A stretch of 28,196 nt of DNA from a virus: positions 1-28,196 of the IMG/VR virus record IMGVR_UViG_3300037247_001544. One strand, written 5' to 3'. This document shows positions 7,727-12,665 of the stretch, one piece after another. The notes under the pieces were generated by a model, which searched no databases, was not told the DNA's origin, and was given only the letters and a program-made list of their open reading frames with translations. The position numbers were made by a program, and so were the translations under genes. The first letter of the stretch is position 1. Each line of letters starts with the position of its first letter.

Positions 7727-7832
7727 AGCGAAGGTTGATAAGACACCTCCTCGAACAGTAGTCGCTCAAGAGGAACGCTTGCGCACCACAAGAGTGGCAG
7801 GTCGTCCCTCTCAGCCCCGGAAACAGGTACAT
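7698..7832 (-). CDS. Small zinc-ribbon protein, first gene of the late operon
   Basis: 44 residues from the ATG at 7832 (GAGGT eight bases upstream), or 49 from an in-frame ATG at 7847. The key segment is CHSCGAQAFLLSDYCSRRC, a CxxCG...YCSxxC pattern seen in many small zinc-binding phage and bacterial proteins, so it probably binds one zinc ion. It lies immediately downstream of the leftward promoter: the predicted transcript start is about three bases before the ATG at 7847, so that longer form would be read from a leaderless message. A role as late regulator or DNA-binding factor is inference. Confidence 0.75.
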   Translation of the reverse strand: MYLFPGLRGTTCHSCGAQAFLLSDYCSRRCLINLRYERFYGQRF

Positions 7833-7856
7833 CAGTATAGACCTCATAGTACTGTA

Positions 7857-7885
7857 AGTATACGACAATTTGGCATGATTGTCAA
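7857..7885 (-). promoter_or_regulatory. Late leftward sigma70-type promoter
   Basis: On the minus strand TTGACA (7885-7880), a 17-base spacer, and TATACT (7862-7857). The match is near consensus with ideal spacing. The spacer holds an inverted repeat, GACAAT at 7864-7869 and ATTGTC at 7878-7883 (plus-strand reading), that partly covers the -35 box, so a repressor bound there would block RNA polymerase. It should drive the late operon. Confidence 0.85.
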
Positions 7886-7924
7886 GCCAATTCTGCGGTT
7901 GGCTTGAAGATATGCTTGGCTTGA
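7883..7924. promoter_or_regulatory. Operator-like repeats beside the late promoter
   Basis: CAAGCCAA (7883-7890), eight bases, TTGGCTTG (7899-7906), forming an inverted repeat, then a third TTGGCTTGA at 7916-7924, 17 bases after the second. The first arm overlaps the -35 box of the leftward promoter. This is the arrangement of a repressor or activator binding site. Confidence 0.6.
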
Positions 7925-7975
7925 TCGGATGTGGATTCAGTTGAGGCCAACGGGAATCTGTGCGCCAGGTTCAAA

Positions 7976-8004
7976 TTGTTCGGGGTGCCCGATTTTCGTA
8001 CACT
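7976..8004 (+). promoter_or_regulatory. Candidate rightward early promoter
   Basis: TTGTTC (7976-7981), 17 bases, TACACT (7999-8004). Both boxes are imperfect, but the spacing is ideal and it faces the first early gene at 8063. Stretches 7886-7975 and 8005-8062 hold no convincing gene. Confidence 0.4.
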
Positions 8005-8024
8005 TTTGAAAATTTCGCTGTATG

Positions 8025-8044
8025 TGAACACAAAAACGTGTTCA
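8025..8044. promoter_or_regulatory. Inverted repeat in the early leader
   Basis: TGAACAC (8025-8031), six bases, GTGTTCA (8038-8044), a perfect 7-bp dyad just before the ribosome site of the first early gene. It could be an operator or an RNA hairpin in the leader. Confidence 0.55.
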
Positions 8045-8062
8045 TGTGCAAGGAGGGTGATT

Positions 8063-8155
8063 ATGTATTGTCAGCAATGCAAGTCGCTCATGAAGAGGAT
8101 TAGGGATTACTTTGTGTGTAGCAACAGAAGGTGCAAGGATTACCTGTGGGAATAG
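8063..8155 (+). CDS. Very small zinc-ribbon protein, first early gene
   Basis: 30 residues from the ATG at 8063, directly after AAGGAGGGTGATT, one of the best ribosome sites in the window. MYCQQCKS gives Cys3 and Cys6 and VCSNRRC gives Cys19 and Cys24, a four-Cys set that could hold one zinc. The longer in-frame reading back to 7931 would cross the promoter and leader and is rejected. Likely an immediate-early protein; function unknown. Confidence 0.75.
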   Translation: MYCQQCKSLMKRIRDYFVCSNRRCKDYLWE

Positions 8156-8170
8156 CATAAGGAGGGGAAC

Positions 8171-8314
8171 ATGGTAATCTGGGGAGGGTACAAACGTCAC
8201 TTTGTATCCAAGGACCAGCGTATGCAGAAAAGGCAACAAAGAAATATGCGTAGAAAGTGGAATGGCATCGAAAAAAGGGTAGAACGTGCATTGGAAATAA
8301 TTCTAGGCAAATAG
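8171..8314 (+). CDS. Small very basic early protein, 47 residues
   Basis: ATG at 8171 preceded by AAGGAGGGG. The product is dominated by Arg, Lys and Gln (QRMQKRQQRNMRRKWNGIE) with a hydrophobic helical end (ERALEIILGK). It could bind nucleic acid or an acidic host protein. No family recognised. Confidence 0.7.
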   Translation: MVIWGGYKRHFVSKDQRMQKRQQRNMRRKWNGIEKRVERALEIILGK

Positions 8315-8419
8315 GCATAATTGTGAGAAAGTATGAGTGTGTCGAACAAGGGAGTAACCTGCCCTGAAGGTAAGTATTCATAACCCGGTGGCATCCTGCC
8401 AAAGAAGGGGGTGAGACAC

Positions 8420-8731
8420 ATGGCAACCACGGAGACCACCGCTGTCCTGGACAAGTTCATCGAAGTCATCGGTGACAAGTTCGACAAGGTCACCTTTGAT
8501 GAGGTGAAGGGGTTCGGGGGCAGCAACTTCGCGGATTGGTTGATCCGAGAGGGTTACAAGACGCGGAGGGCCTGGCGGAAGAGCAACCGCAAGGCAACGG
8601 ACCGGAAGGGAACCTCTGTGAAGCATGCTGGTGCGTTTGTCGACCTGAAGGCGAAGGCGAAGTCTAAGGGCGACAAGGCACTCCTGGCGATCATCGCAGA
8701 GGTCGAGAAGTCGCATGGTCTTAGCATCTAA
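8420..8731 (+). CDS. Hypothetical early protein, 103 residues
   Basis: ATG at 8420, with AAGAAGGGGGTGA upstream; a GTG at 8411 lies in the ribosome site. N-terminal half acidic/helical (VLDKFIEVIGDKFDKVTFDE), middle basic (RRAWRKSNRKATDRKG), C-terminal helix (LAIIAEVEKSHGLSI). The last 40 residues weakly resemble the C-terminal half of the 71-residue protein at 12966 (AFVDLKAKAK versus AFDTLIAKSA). A small hairpin, TGGCA-TCC-TGCCA at 8389-8401, precedes the ribosome site. Function unknown. Confidence 0.75.
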   Translation: MATTETTAVLDKFIEVIGDKFDKVTFDEVKGFGGSNFADWLIREGYKTRRAWRKSNRKATDRKGTSVKHAGAFVDLKAKAKSKGDKALLAIIAEVEKSHGLSI

Positions 8732-8791
8732 CACCTAGGGGTGGGGCGCGCATACCTAAAACGCGCGTAACCTCGAAGGGGGGTGAGAGAG

Positions 8792-8938
8792 GTGCCCATG
8801 AACGACAGTTGGGAGACCCTATGGGCAGAATGCCCTGTGGGGTGTGAGCAGTACATCGAGGTGATGCCTTACCTAGGTGGGACGAGTGCTATATTCTGCC
8901 AGAATTGTTACGCACATACGGTAATACGGTTCGTGTAG
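8792..8938 (+). CDS. Small Cys-rich early protein, 48 residues
   Basis: GTG at 8792 after AAGGGGGGTGAGAG; an ATG two codons later (8798) is an alternative. It contains CPVGC near residue 14 and CQNC near 36, a likely zinc-ribbon pair. The 60 bases before it hold a GCGCG/CGCGC dyad but no gene. Function unknown. Confidence 0.65.
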   Translation: MPMNDSWETLWAECPVGCEQYIEVMPYLGGTSAIFCQNCYAHTVIRFV

Positions 8939-8954
8939 GGAGGGGGTGAGACGA

Positions 8955-9122
8955 GTGGAACAGTCAGGGTTGCACTGTGCTGAGTGCGGAGCGGAGTGTC
9001 TGCTCCGTGAGGACACCTGTGAACTAGTGTGTCCCAAGTGTGACAAACACTACTACTGTGCCAAGCATAACGGAGAATTTTACGGAAGTACCTGCCCATT
9101 CTGTATAAACGAAGGGGGGTGA
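8955..9122 (+). CDS. Small double zinc-ribbon-like early protein, 55 residues
   Basis: GTG at 8955 after GGGAGGGGGTGAGAC. Four Cys pairs or near pairs are visible: CAEC, CPKC, CAKH and CPFC, so two zinc sites are plausible, as in small RING-like or rubredoxin-like proteins. Its last codons (GAAGGGGGGTGA) double as the ribosome site of the next gene. Confidence 0.75.
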   Translation: MEQSGLHCAECGAECLLREDTCELVCPKCDKHYYCAKHNGEFYGSTCPFCINEGG

Positions 9123-9127
9123 TACCT

Positions 9128-9253
9128 ATGCTGCAGACCTTAGTGTTTGCTAGGGACACCACCATGCTGCTGTACTGTGCATGTATTTGCCGGCAGTGCA
9201 GGGAGCAGGTGGACAGGGAGAAGAACTGGGCGAATAAGCATATGTCCAACTAG
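9128..9253 (+). CDS. Small Cys-rich early protein, 41 residues
   Basis: ATG at 9128, five bases after the preceding stop and directly behind GGGGGGTGA. It contains CACICRQC near residues 17-24 after a hydrophobic start, then a charged tail. The closely packed Cys could hold zinc. Function unknown. Confidence 0.6.
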   Translation: MLQTLVFARDTTMLLYCACICRQCREQVDREKNWANKHMSN

Positions 9254-9268
9254 GGAGGGGGTGATAAA

Positions 9269-9475
9269 GTGCCCAGTTGTCAGACTGCCTACAGAAAGCA
9301 CGGTGAGCTGGTGCTGTGCAACAGGGAGACGACCATAACGGTGACGGCAGACAGTATAGCGGGTACGCTGTTGGAGATGCCGAGACCCAAGCACTTCTGC
9401 TCGTATGCACACCTAAACTTGTGGGTTAGGTGGGCAGCAAAGTACGAGAAGGAGTTGCTCAAGAAGAGGGGGTGA
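9269..9475 (+). CDS. Small early protein with possible zinc site, 68 residues
   Basis: GTG at 9269 after GGGAGGGGGTGA. Cys4, Cys17 and a FCSYAH segment (Cys44, His47) could form a CCCH metal site; the end is a basic helix (YEKELLKKRG). It ends just before the next ribosome site. Function unknown. Confidence 0.7.
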   Translation: MPSCQTAYRKHGELVLCNRETTITVTADSIAGTLLEMPRPKHFCSYAHLNLWVRWAAKYEKELLKKRG

Positions 9476-9479
9476 GAGT

Positions 9480-9680
9480 ATGCCTCACAGCAGGGATGAG
9501 GAGTGCACAGTGGACCAGTTCGGTGAGTGCACTGTATGCAACGTAGTGCACGGACCACCGTGTCCGTACTGCGAGCAGCAAGCGTTCCATGCAACCGAGT
9601 GTCCAGCAATAGAGGCATTGGATGATACGGACCATATGTACTATGTATACTTCGGGACGCTGCCACACAGGAGGGTCTAG
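9480..9680 (+). CDS. Small Cys/His-rich early protein, 66 residues
   Basis: ATG at 9480 with GAGGGGGTGAGA upstream. Residues 9-41 hold eight possible metal ligands: Cys9, CTVC (17-20), His24, CPYC (28-31), His37 and Cys41, enough for two zinc ions. The C-terminal 20 residues are acidic then aromatic. A regulatory or host-interaction protein is likely, but no family is recognised. Confidence 0.75.
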   Translation: MPHSRDEECTVDQFGECTVCNVVHGPPCPYCEQQAFHATECPAIEALDDTDHMYYVYFGTLPHRRV

Positions 9681-9684
9681 CATA

Positions 9685-9698
9685 AGGTAACATTACCT
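9685..9698 (+). repeat. Palindrome copy 2 (AGGTAACATTACCT)
   Basis: Perfect copy followed by GGAG, in the 41-base gap before the gene at 9722. Flanks are shared with copy 3 (TAAGGTAA...TTACCTGGAG). Confidence 0.85.
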
Positions 9699-9721
9699 GG
9701 AGCAGGAAGGGGGTGAGACAG

Positions 9722-9898
9722 GTGACAATGCTTGCTCATCAACTGGGTGATGAACTAGCCGCCCGCCCTGAGGAGCAGGTGGTGTTCGTCGCGGTTAAGC
9801 AGGAGGACGGTGAGGTGTGGTATTACGAGGCAACCTCGCTGGACCCAGACGACGGGGGACCAGCGATCATCCGACTGGGTAAGATAGCAAGTTGCTGA
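9722..9898 (+). CDS. Hypothetical early protein, 58 residues
   Basis: GTG at 9722, eight bases after GGGGGTGA; an ATG at 9728 is possible. It is acidic and probably beta-rich (QVVFVAVKQEDGEVWYYEA), with no metal site until a final Cys. Palindrome copy 2 lies just upstream. Function unknown. Confidence 0.65.
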   Translation: MTMLAHQLGDELAARPEEQVVFVAVKQEDGEVWYYEATSLDPDDGGPAIIRLGKIASC

Positions 9899-9929
9899 TC
9901 TAGGTCGAAGATGAGGGGAGGTGAGACCT

Positions 9930-10082
9930 GTGGCAACGGGCATAGAGGTGAAGATAATCCTGCATACCGACATAGCAGAGCAGGAGGTGGTGGACCTACT
10001 GAGTGCACTCCGTGTGCAGTTAACGGTGATGACCAACGTCCACCCAATTAAGTTTTGGGAGATGGAGTCGGTGGTCATCTGA
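9930..10082 (+). CDS. Hypothetical early protein, 50 residues
   Basis: GTG at 9930 after GGGGAGGTGAGA. The sequence alternates hydrophobic and charged residues (GIEVKIILHTDIAEQEVVDL), compatible with a small alpha/beta fold. It is the last gene before the candidate origin. Function unknown. Confidence 0.6.
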   Translation: MATGIEVKIILHTDIAEQEVVDLLSALRVQLTVMTNVHPIKFWEMESVVI

Positions 10083-10096
10083 GCAATCCAAGTCGT

Positions 10097-10115
10097 GTAA
10101 GTCGTTGATTCTAAA
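10097..10115 (+). repeat. Iteron-like repeat A1
   Basis: GTAAGTCGTTGATTCTAAA. Direct copy; preceded by AAGTCGT, as is A4 (AAGTCGC). Confidence 0.8.
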
Positions 10116-10117
10116 CG

Positions 10118-10135
10118 ATGTAGAAGCTTCTACAT
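10118..10135. repeat. Perfect 18-bp palindrome between iterons A1 and A2
   Basis: ATGTAGAAGCTTCTACAT. The half-site TGTAGAA recurs at 10184-10190 (inverted), 10309-10315 and 10361-10367, with CGTAGAA at 10373-10379, so a second DNA-binding protein may act here. Confidence 0.8.
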
Positions 10136-10148
10136 GCGTTTCTTCGAC

Positions 10149-10167
10149 GTAAGTCCTTGATTCTAAA
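10149..10167 (+). repeat. Iteron-like repeat A2
   Basis: GTAAGTCCTTGATTCTAAA, 17 of 19 or better identity to A1, starting 52 bases after it. Confidence 0.8.
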
Positions 10168-10263
10168 GGGAAAGGTGCGTGTTTTCTACATTCTCGTTTC
10201 TACTATGTATATGGTATATATAGAATATATCTATATATATATATATGTATAGATATTATCTAT

Positions 10264-10292
10264 TTGACACAGATTCAAAAATCTGTTATACT
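10264..10292 (+). promoter_or_regulatory. Rightward sigma70-type promoter with operator in the spacer
   Basis: TTGACA (10264-10269), 17 bases, TATACT (10287-10292). ACAGATT-CAAA-AATCTGT (10269-10286) fills the spacer as an 18-bp dyad. The box and its following bases, TATACTTACGG, closely match the late promoter's TATACTTACAG. The leader of about 140 bases to the gene at 10442 contains repeats A3 and A4. Confidence 0.85.
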
Positions 10293-10338
10293 TACGGCAT
10301 GGTAGAAATGTAGAAGTGGAAAAATGATCGTTTTGACC

Positions 10339-10357
10339 TTTAGAATCAAGCATTTAC
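10339..10357 (-). repeat. Iteron-like repeat A3 (inverted)
   Basis: On the minus strand GTAAATGCTTGATTCTAAA. The only inverted copy, facing A2 across the AT-rich tract and promoter. Confidence 0.75.
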
Positions 10358-10393
10358 GTATGTAGAAATGAACGTAGAAAGCAGAGAAGTCGC

Positions 10394-10412
10394 GTAAGTG
10401 TATGAATCTAAA
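10394..10412 (+). repeat. Iteron-like repeat A4
   Basis: GTAAGTGTATGAATCTAAA. More diverged in the middle, but with the conserved ends GTAAGT and TCTAAAGG. Confidence 0.7.
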
Positions 10413-10441
10413 GGGTTTGGCATGGAAAGGGGGTGATACAG

Positions 10442-10681
10442 ATGCCAGAGTATGAGGTGCTCAACTGCATAGGCTGTCAGCTAGAGGTCACCTACGACCC
10501 ATCACTCGATCCGCAGGTCAAGCCAGGCACTAAGGTGAATATGATCTGCGAGGGTTGCGGCGGGGCGGTGTGCGAGGACTGTACGGGTGAGGCGACCTTT
10601 CCGGGCAGTACCCACCTATACACCATCGTATGTCCGGAGTGTGTGAAGCACAGCGATGAAGGGGGGAGTACGCCATGGTGA
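10442..10681 (+). CDS. Small zinc-binding (RING-like) early protein, 79 residues
   Basis: ATG at 10442 with AAAGGGGGTGATA upstream. Cys pairs occur at 9/12 (CIGC), 36/39 (CEGC), 44/47 (CEDC) and 64/67 (CPEC), with His58 and His70, giving two probable zinc sites in a crossed order like RING or FYVE-type fingers. It is the first gene behind the 10264 promoter. A protein-protein role is inferred; no exact family recognised. Confidence 0.7.
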   Translation: MPEYEVLNCIGCQLEVTYDPSLDPQVKPGTKVNMICEGCGGAVCEDCTGEATFPGSTHLYTIVCPECVKHSDEGGSTPW

Positions 10682-10827
10682 TCAAACTATCGGTAACAGA
10701 CGGGCAGGGTGTGGTGCTGGACAACTGGGCACCATTCACCATCGAGGACGGCGACGAGAACCTGAAGCAGTTCCTGGCCGAGATTGACAATGTGATCTTC
10801 ACCTTCGAGCAGGTGGAAGACAAGTAA
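10675..10827 (+). CDS. Small acidic early protein, 50 residues
   Basis: ATG at 10675, inside the end of the previous gene, with GGGGGGAG seven bases upstream. Strongly acidic (TIEDGDENLKQFLAEIDN) with beta-like N-terminus. Acidity and size resemble DNA-mimic or inhibitor proteins, but this is only a compositional remark. Stop overlaps the next start (TAATG). Confidence 0.6.
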   Translation: MVIKLSVTDGQGVVLDNWAPFTIEDGDENLKQFLAEIDNVIFTFEQVEDK

Positions 10828-11069
10828 TGGGTAACGGTACGCAAGTGATAGTCAAGGTCCAGCGGCCGCTTGAGGGCTACATGGGTGACCTGCTGGTGTA
10901 CGACGAAGCCAAGGAGCTGGTGTACTTTATACCGTGCGCCAGCGAAGTTGGTAAGTGGTTGCTGAAGATGATGGGCGATGACCTTAAGATGTACCTCGGC
11001 GCGAAGCCCACCGTTGACGGTGACTACGCATTCGACTACAGCGGCCGAGCCAAGGCGCAAGACTGGTAG
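10827..11069 (+). CDS. Hypothetical early protein, 80 residues
   Basis: ATG at 10827 overlapping the previous stop. Mixed alpha/beta sequence (TQVIVKVQRPLEG, then YDEAKELVYFIPCA) with a C-terminal AFDYSGRAKAQDW. One Cys only; no membrane segment or motif recognised. Translationally coupled to its neighbour. Confidence 0.65.
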   Translation: MGNGTQVIVKVQRPLEGYMGDLLVYDEAKELVYFIPCASEVGKWLLKMMGDDLKMYLGAKPTVDGDYAFDYSGRAKAQDW

Positions 11070-11087
11070 AGAGGAGGTGACGAGAGC

Positions 11088-11285
11088 GTGAGCGACTTAA
11101 CACCTTGCAACTACTGCAACTACAAGGACATAAAGCGCCGCTACAAAGGGCAAGACATCCTGAAGGTGCCAGGCTGGCACAAGGGCGTGGACATCCTTGT
11201 TGTGCCGAAAGGCGAGGAGCCTGATAGGGAGAAGCACTTCATAGCCTGGTTCATGGAGCTACCGGACCACTGCTGCTGCGGCTGA
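11088..11285 (+). CDS. Small Cys/His early protein, 65 residues
   Basis: GTG at 11088 after GAGAGGAGGTGACGA. CNYC near residues 7-10 and a C-terminal HCCCG could form a metal site; the middle is basic and beta-like (VPGWHKGVDILVVPKG). From here on ribosome sites use GGAGGTGA rather than GGGGGTGA. Function unknown. Confidence 0.7.
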   Translation: MSDLTPCNYCNYKDIKRRYKGQDILKVPGWHKGVDILVVPKGEEPDREKHFIAWFMELPDHCCCG

Positions 11286-11301
11286 GGGGAGGTGACGAAG
11301 G

Positions 11302-11553
11302 ATGTGGGCTCTACTGCTCGTCGCTATCTACACATCACCGGCGTTCGGTCCCGACCCGGTCACCAACATCGAAACTTACATCTTCGGTACCCGGAACGCG
11401 TGTATGGTGGTGCGGCAAATCAACATGAAGCTTCGGTCAAGCAAGTCTATCGTGAGGACCATAAGTGAGTGTGTGCCGATGGACGTAATGCCGGCACTCA
11501 AGGACTCTCAGGGGCCCAGGAGTAAGTGGACGCCAGACACAGAGAGGAGGTAA
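11302..11553 (+). CDS. Small secreted or membrane-anchored early protein, 83 residues
   Basis: ATG at 11302 with GGGGAGGTGACGA upstream. Residues 1-16 (MWALLLVAIYTSPAFG) are hydrophobic and look like a signal peptide lacking the usual basic start, or an anchor. The rest is polar with two Cys that could pair. It begins a run of four envelope-directed genes. Function unknown. Confidence 0.65.
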   Translation: MWALLLVAIYTSPAFGPDPVTNIETYIFGTRNACMVVRQINMKLRSSKSIVRTISECVPMDVMPALKDSQGPRSKWTPDTERR

Positions 11554-11559
11554 GTTACC
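11549..11559 (+). repeat. Related palindrome with one-base spacer
   Basis: GGTAAGTTACC, the GGTAA/TTACC half-sites of the repeated palindrome with a one-base spacer, lying between GGAGG and the GTG start at 11560. It may be a variant site or chance. Confidence 0.4.
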
Positions 11560-11727
11560 GTGAAAGTCGATCGGAAAGGTCTGCTTGTGCCGACGAGTAT
11601 GATAGTCGGCATCTTCCTGGTGGGCTCCCTGGTATTCGGTGAGATGCAGTACTTCTGGGAGGGTATGTTCGTGGCAGGGGTAATCCTGCTCTACTGCCTA
11701 GCCTGCTACATAAGGAACATACCATGA
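11560..11727 (+). CDS. Small two-span membrane protein, 55 residues
   Basis: GTG at 11560, with AGAGGAGG upstream. Two hydrophobic stretches are visible: residues about 9-27 (VPTSMIVGIFLVGSLVFG) and 37-51 (FVAGVILLYCLACYI), joined by a short loop, with a basic N-terminus (KVDRKG). Size and shape fit holins, but the early position argues for host-membrane modification or superinfection exclusion. Stop overlaps the next start by four bases. Confidence 0.65.
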   Translation: MKVDRKGLLVPTSMIVGIFLVGSLVFGEMQYFWEGMFVAGVILLYCLACYIRNIP

Positions 11728-11939
11728 GGATACTTCTGCTGGTGGGACTGGTCCTCCTCCTTGGAGGGTGTGAGAGCGATTTCGATGCTTGCATGAGGCG
11801 AGGGCTGCAAGCTTATGCAGACAGCGACAACGAATACTCCAAAAGCGCGGAGAAGCTAGTCTTTGCTAACTGCTCCGGGGCAGTATCCCATAGGGGGAGA
11901 AGGAAACCTTTTGGCCGAATAAGAGGGTTGGGTCAATGA
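11724..11939 (+). CDS. Putative lipoprotein, 71 residues
   Basis: ATG at 11724 (ATGA overlap). The first 16 residues (MRILLLVGLVLLLGGC) are a clear lipoprotein signal with lipobox LGGC, so Cys16 would be lipidated after cleavage. The mature part is acidic then basic (SHRGRRKPFGRIRG) with two more Cys. Phage early lipoproteins often block superinfection and late ones act as spanins; position favours the former, by inference. Confidence 0.7.
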   Translation: MRILLLVGLVLLLGGCESDFDACMRRGLQAYADSDNEYSKSAEKLVFANCSGAVSHRGRRKPFGRIRGLGQ

Positions 11940-12172
11940 AAACAGAAAAGGTGTTCGAGTGGGGGCTCGCCATCTACCTGGTGGTGGTGGCCATCATAGC
12001 ACTATTCCTGATGGGCTGCGCCGCGCCGAAGTCTAGGTGTGTGTCGTGGGCCGTAGCAGTACAGAGGGACGGGACCCGCATCACTTACTGTGAAGCATCT
12101 GTGAGGAGGCAGAAACAGTACCCGTGGTGGATAGGGCGGCCACGCCACCACCATCACTTGAGATGGAGGTGA
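11936..12172 (+). CDS. Putative membrane protein or lipoprotein, 78 residues
   Basis: ATG at 11936 overlaps the previous stop (ATGA). Residues 8-28 form one hydrophobic span ending LFLMGCAA, lipobox-like at Cys28. The C-terminal part is basic, with YPWWIGRPRHHHHLRWR at the end. It is coupled to the lipoprotein before it; the two may work together in the envelope. Function unknown. Confidence 0.6.
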   Translation: MKTEKVFEWGLAIYLVVVAIIALFLMGCAAPKSRCVSWAVAVQRDGTRITYCEASVRRQKQYPWWIGRPRHHHHLRWR

Positions 12173-12176
12173 TGAT

Positions 12177-12350
12177 ATGTCTGGTGGATCGGTGAGTCGG
12201 CTACTCGAGCAGGCCCTGTACGACCGGCTGAAGGCGTACTGCCAGGAGACTGGCATGGGCCTCCACCGAACGATAAGGGGCGCGGTCAGCCAGTACCTGG
12301 ATGAGTACGACGACTATAAGAGTACTCACTCTCACACCGATGACTCGTAA
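12177..12350 (+). CDS. Putative ribbon-helix-helix DNA-binding protein, 57 residues
   Basis: ATG at 12177 with ATGGAGGTGATG upstream. The pattern SVSRLLEQALYDRLKAYCQE, then TGMGLHRTIRGAVSQYL, fits the CopG/Arc fold: a short strand, two helices, and small residues at the turn, followed by an acidic tail. Such proteins bind inverted repeats as dimers. A nested palindrome and a promoter lie directly downstream, and a matching word is in the late promoter, so it is the best candidate for a switch regulator here. Confidence 0.6.
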   Translation: MSGGSVSRLLEQALYDRLKAYCQETGMGLHRTIRGAVSQYLDEYDDYKSTHSHTDDS

Positions 12351-12364
12351 CCCGGTCACCCGAA

Positions 12365-12420
12365 TGGCATGATTCTTGCATACATCTTTTCATATACGCG
12401 CGTATGCAATTTTCATGCCA
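12365..12420. promoter_or_regulatory. Nested 56-bp inverted repeat
   Basis: TGGCATGA (12365-12372), three bases, TTGCATAC (12376-12383), 18 bases, GTATGCAA (12402-12409), three bases, TCATGCCA (12413-12420). Both arm pairs are perfect and the spacing is symmetric. ATACGCGCGTAT inside is itself palindromic. No T-run follows, so it is more likely an operator than a terminator. Confidence 0.7.
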
Positions 12421-12440
12421 AATCTCGTCGAAAAAAAGAC

Positions 12441-12469
12441 TTGACACAAATTTATTTTTGTGTTATCAT
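12441..12469 (+). promoter_or_regulatory. Rightward sigma70-type promoter with spacer dyad
   Basis: TTGACA (12441-12446), 17 bases, TATCAT (12464-12469), with an A-tract just upstream. ACACAAA-N6-TTTGTGT (12444-12463) is an inverted repeat across the spacer. The ribosome site GAGGAGGTGA starts about ten bases after the -10 box, so the leader is very short. Confidence 0.8.
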
Positions 12470-12497
12470 GGGCAGCATGAGAGGAGGTGACGACTGA

Positions 12498-12665
12498 GTG
12501 ATATCCAAATGGTTCAAGTGCAACCATGGAGTAGAGCACACCAGGCAGGATATGATAAGTATGCTTCACTGCTTCGACAACGAGAGGTACAAGGAGTCAC
12601 CAGACGGCTGCTGGTTCAAGACATACTTCGGACTGATGCGCGCGGTGGAAAAGTTGGATGGCTGA
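12498..12665 (+). CDS. Hypothetical early protein, 55 residues
   Basis: GTG at 12498 behind GAGGAGGTGACGAC. Contains Cys8, His10, His14, Cys25 and Cys38, which could bind metal, and a helical end (GLMRAVEKLDG). First gene behind the 12441 promoter. Function unknown. Confidence 0.65.
   Translation: MISKWFKCNHGVEHTRQDMISMLHCFDNERYKESPDGCWFKTYFGLMRAVEKLDG

Larger units (their letters stand above)
10083..10441. other. Gene-free block, candidate replication origin or control region
   Basis: 359 bases without a plausible gene. It holds four copies of a 19-base repeat (consensus GTAARTSNWTGAWTCTAAA), a perfect 18-bp palindrome at 10118-10135, several more CGTAGAA or TGTAGAA words, an AT-rich tract at about 10203-10265 and a strong rightward promoter. 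Iteron-like repeats on both sides of an easily melted tract are the usual layout of a theta-type origin. The function is inferred from this layout. Confidence 0.6.

Noticed and set aside
7931-8062. N-terminal extension of the first early gene
   Set aside because: It would start in the control region and cross the promoter and dyad; the ATG at 8063 has a near-perfect ribosome site.
12365-12420. Nested inverted repeat as an intrinsic terminator
   Set aside because: No T-run follows on either strand and the 18-base centre is long; an operator fits better.
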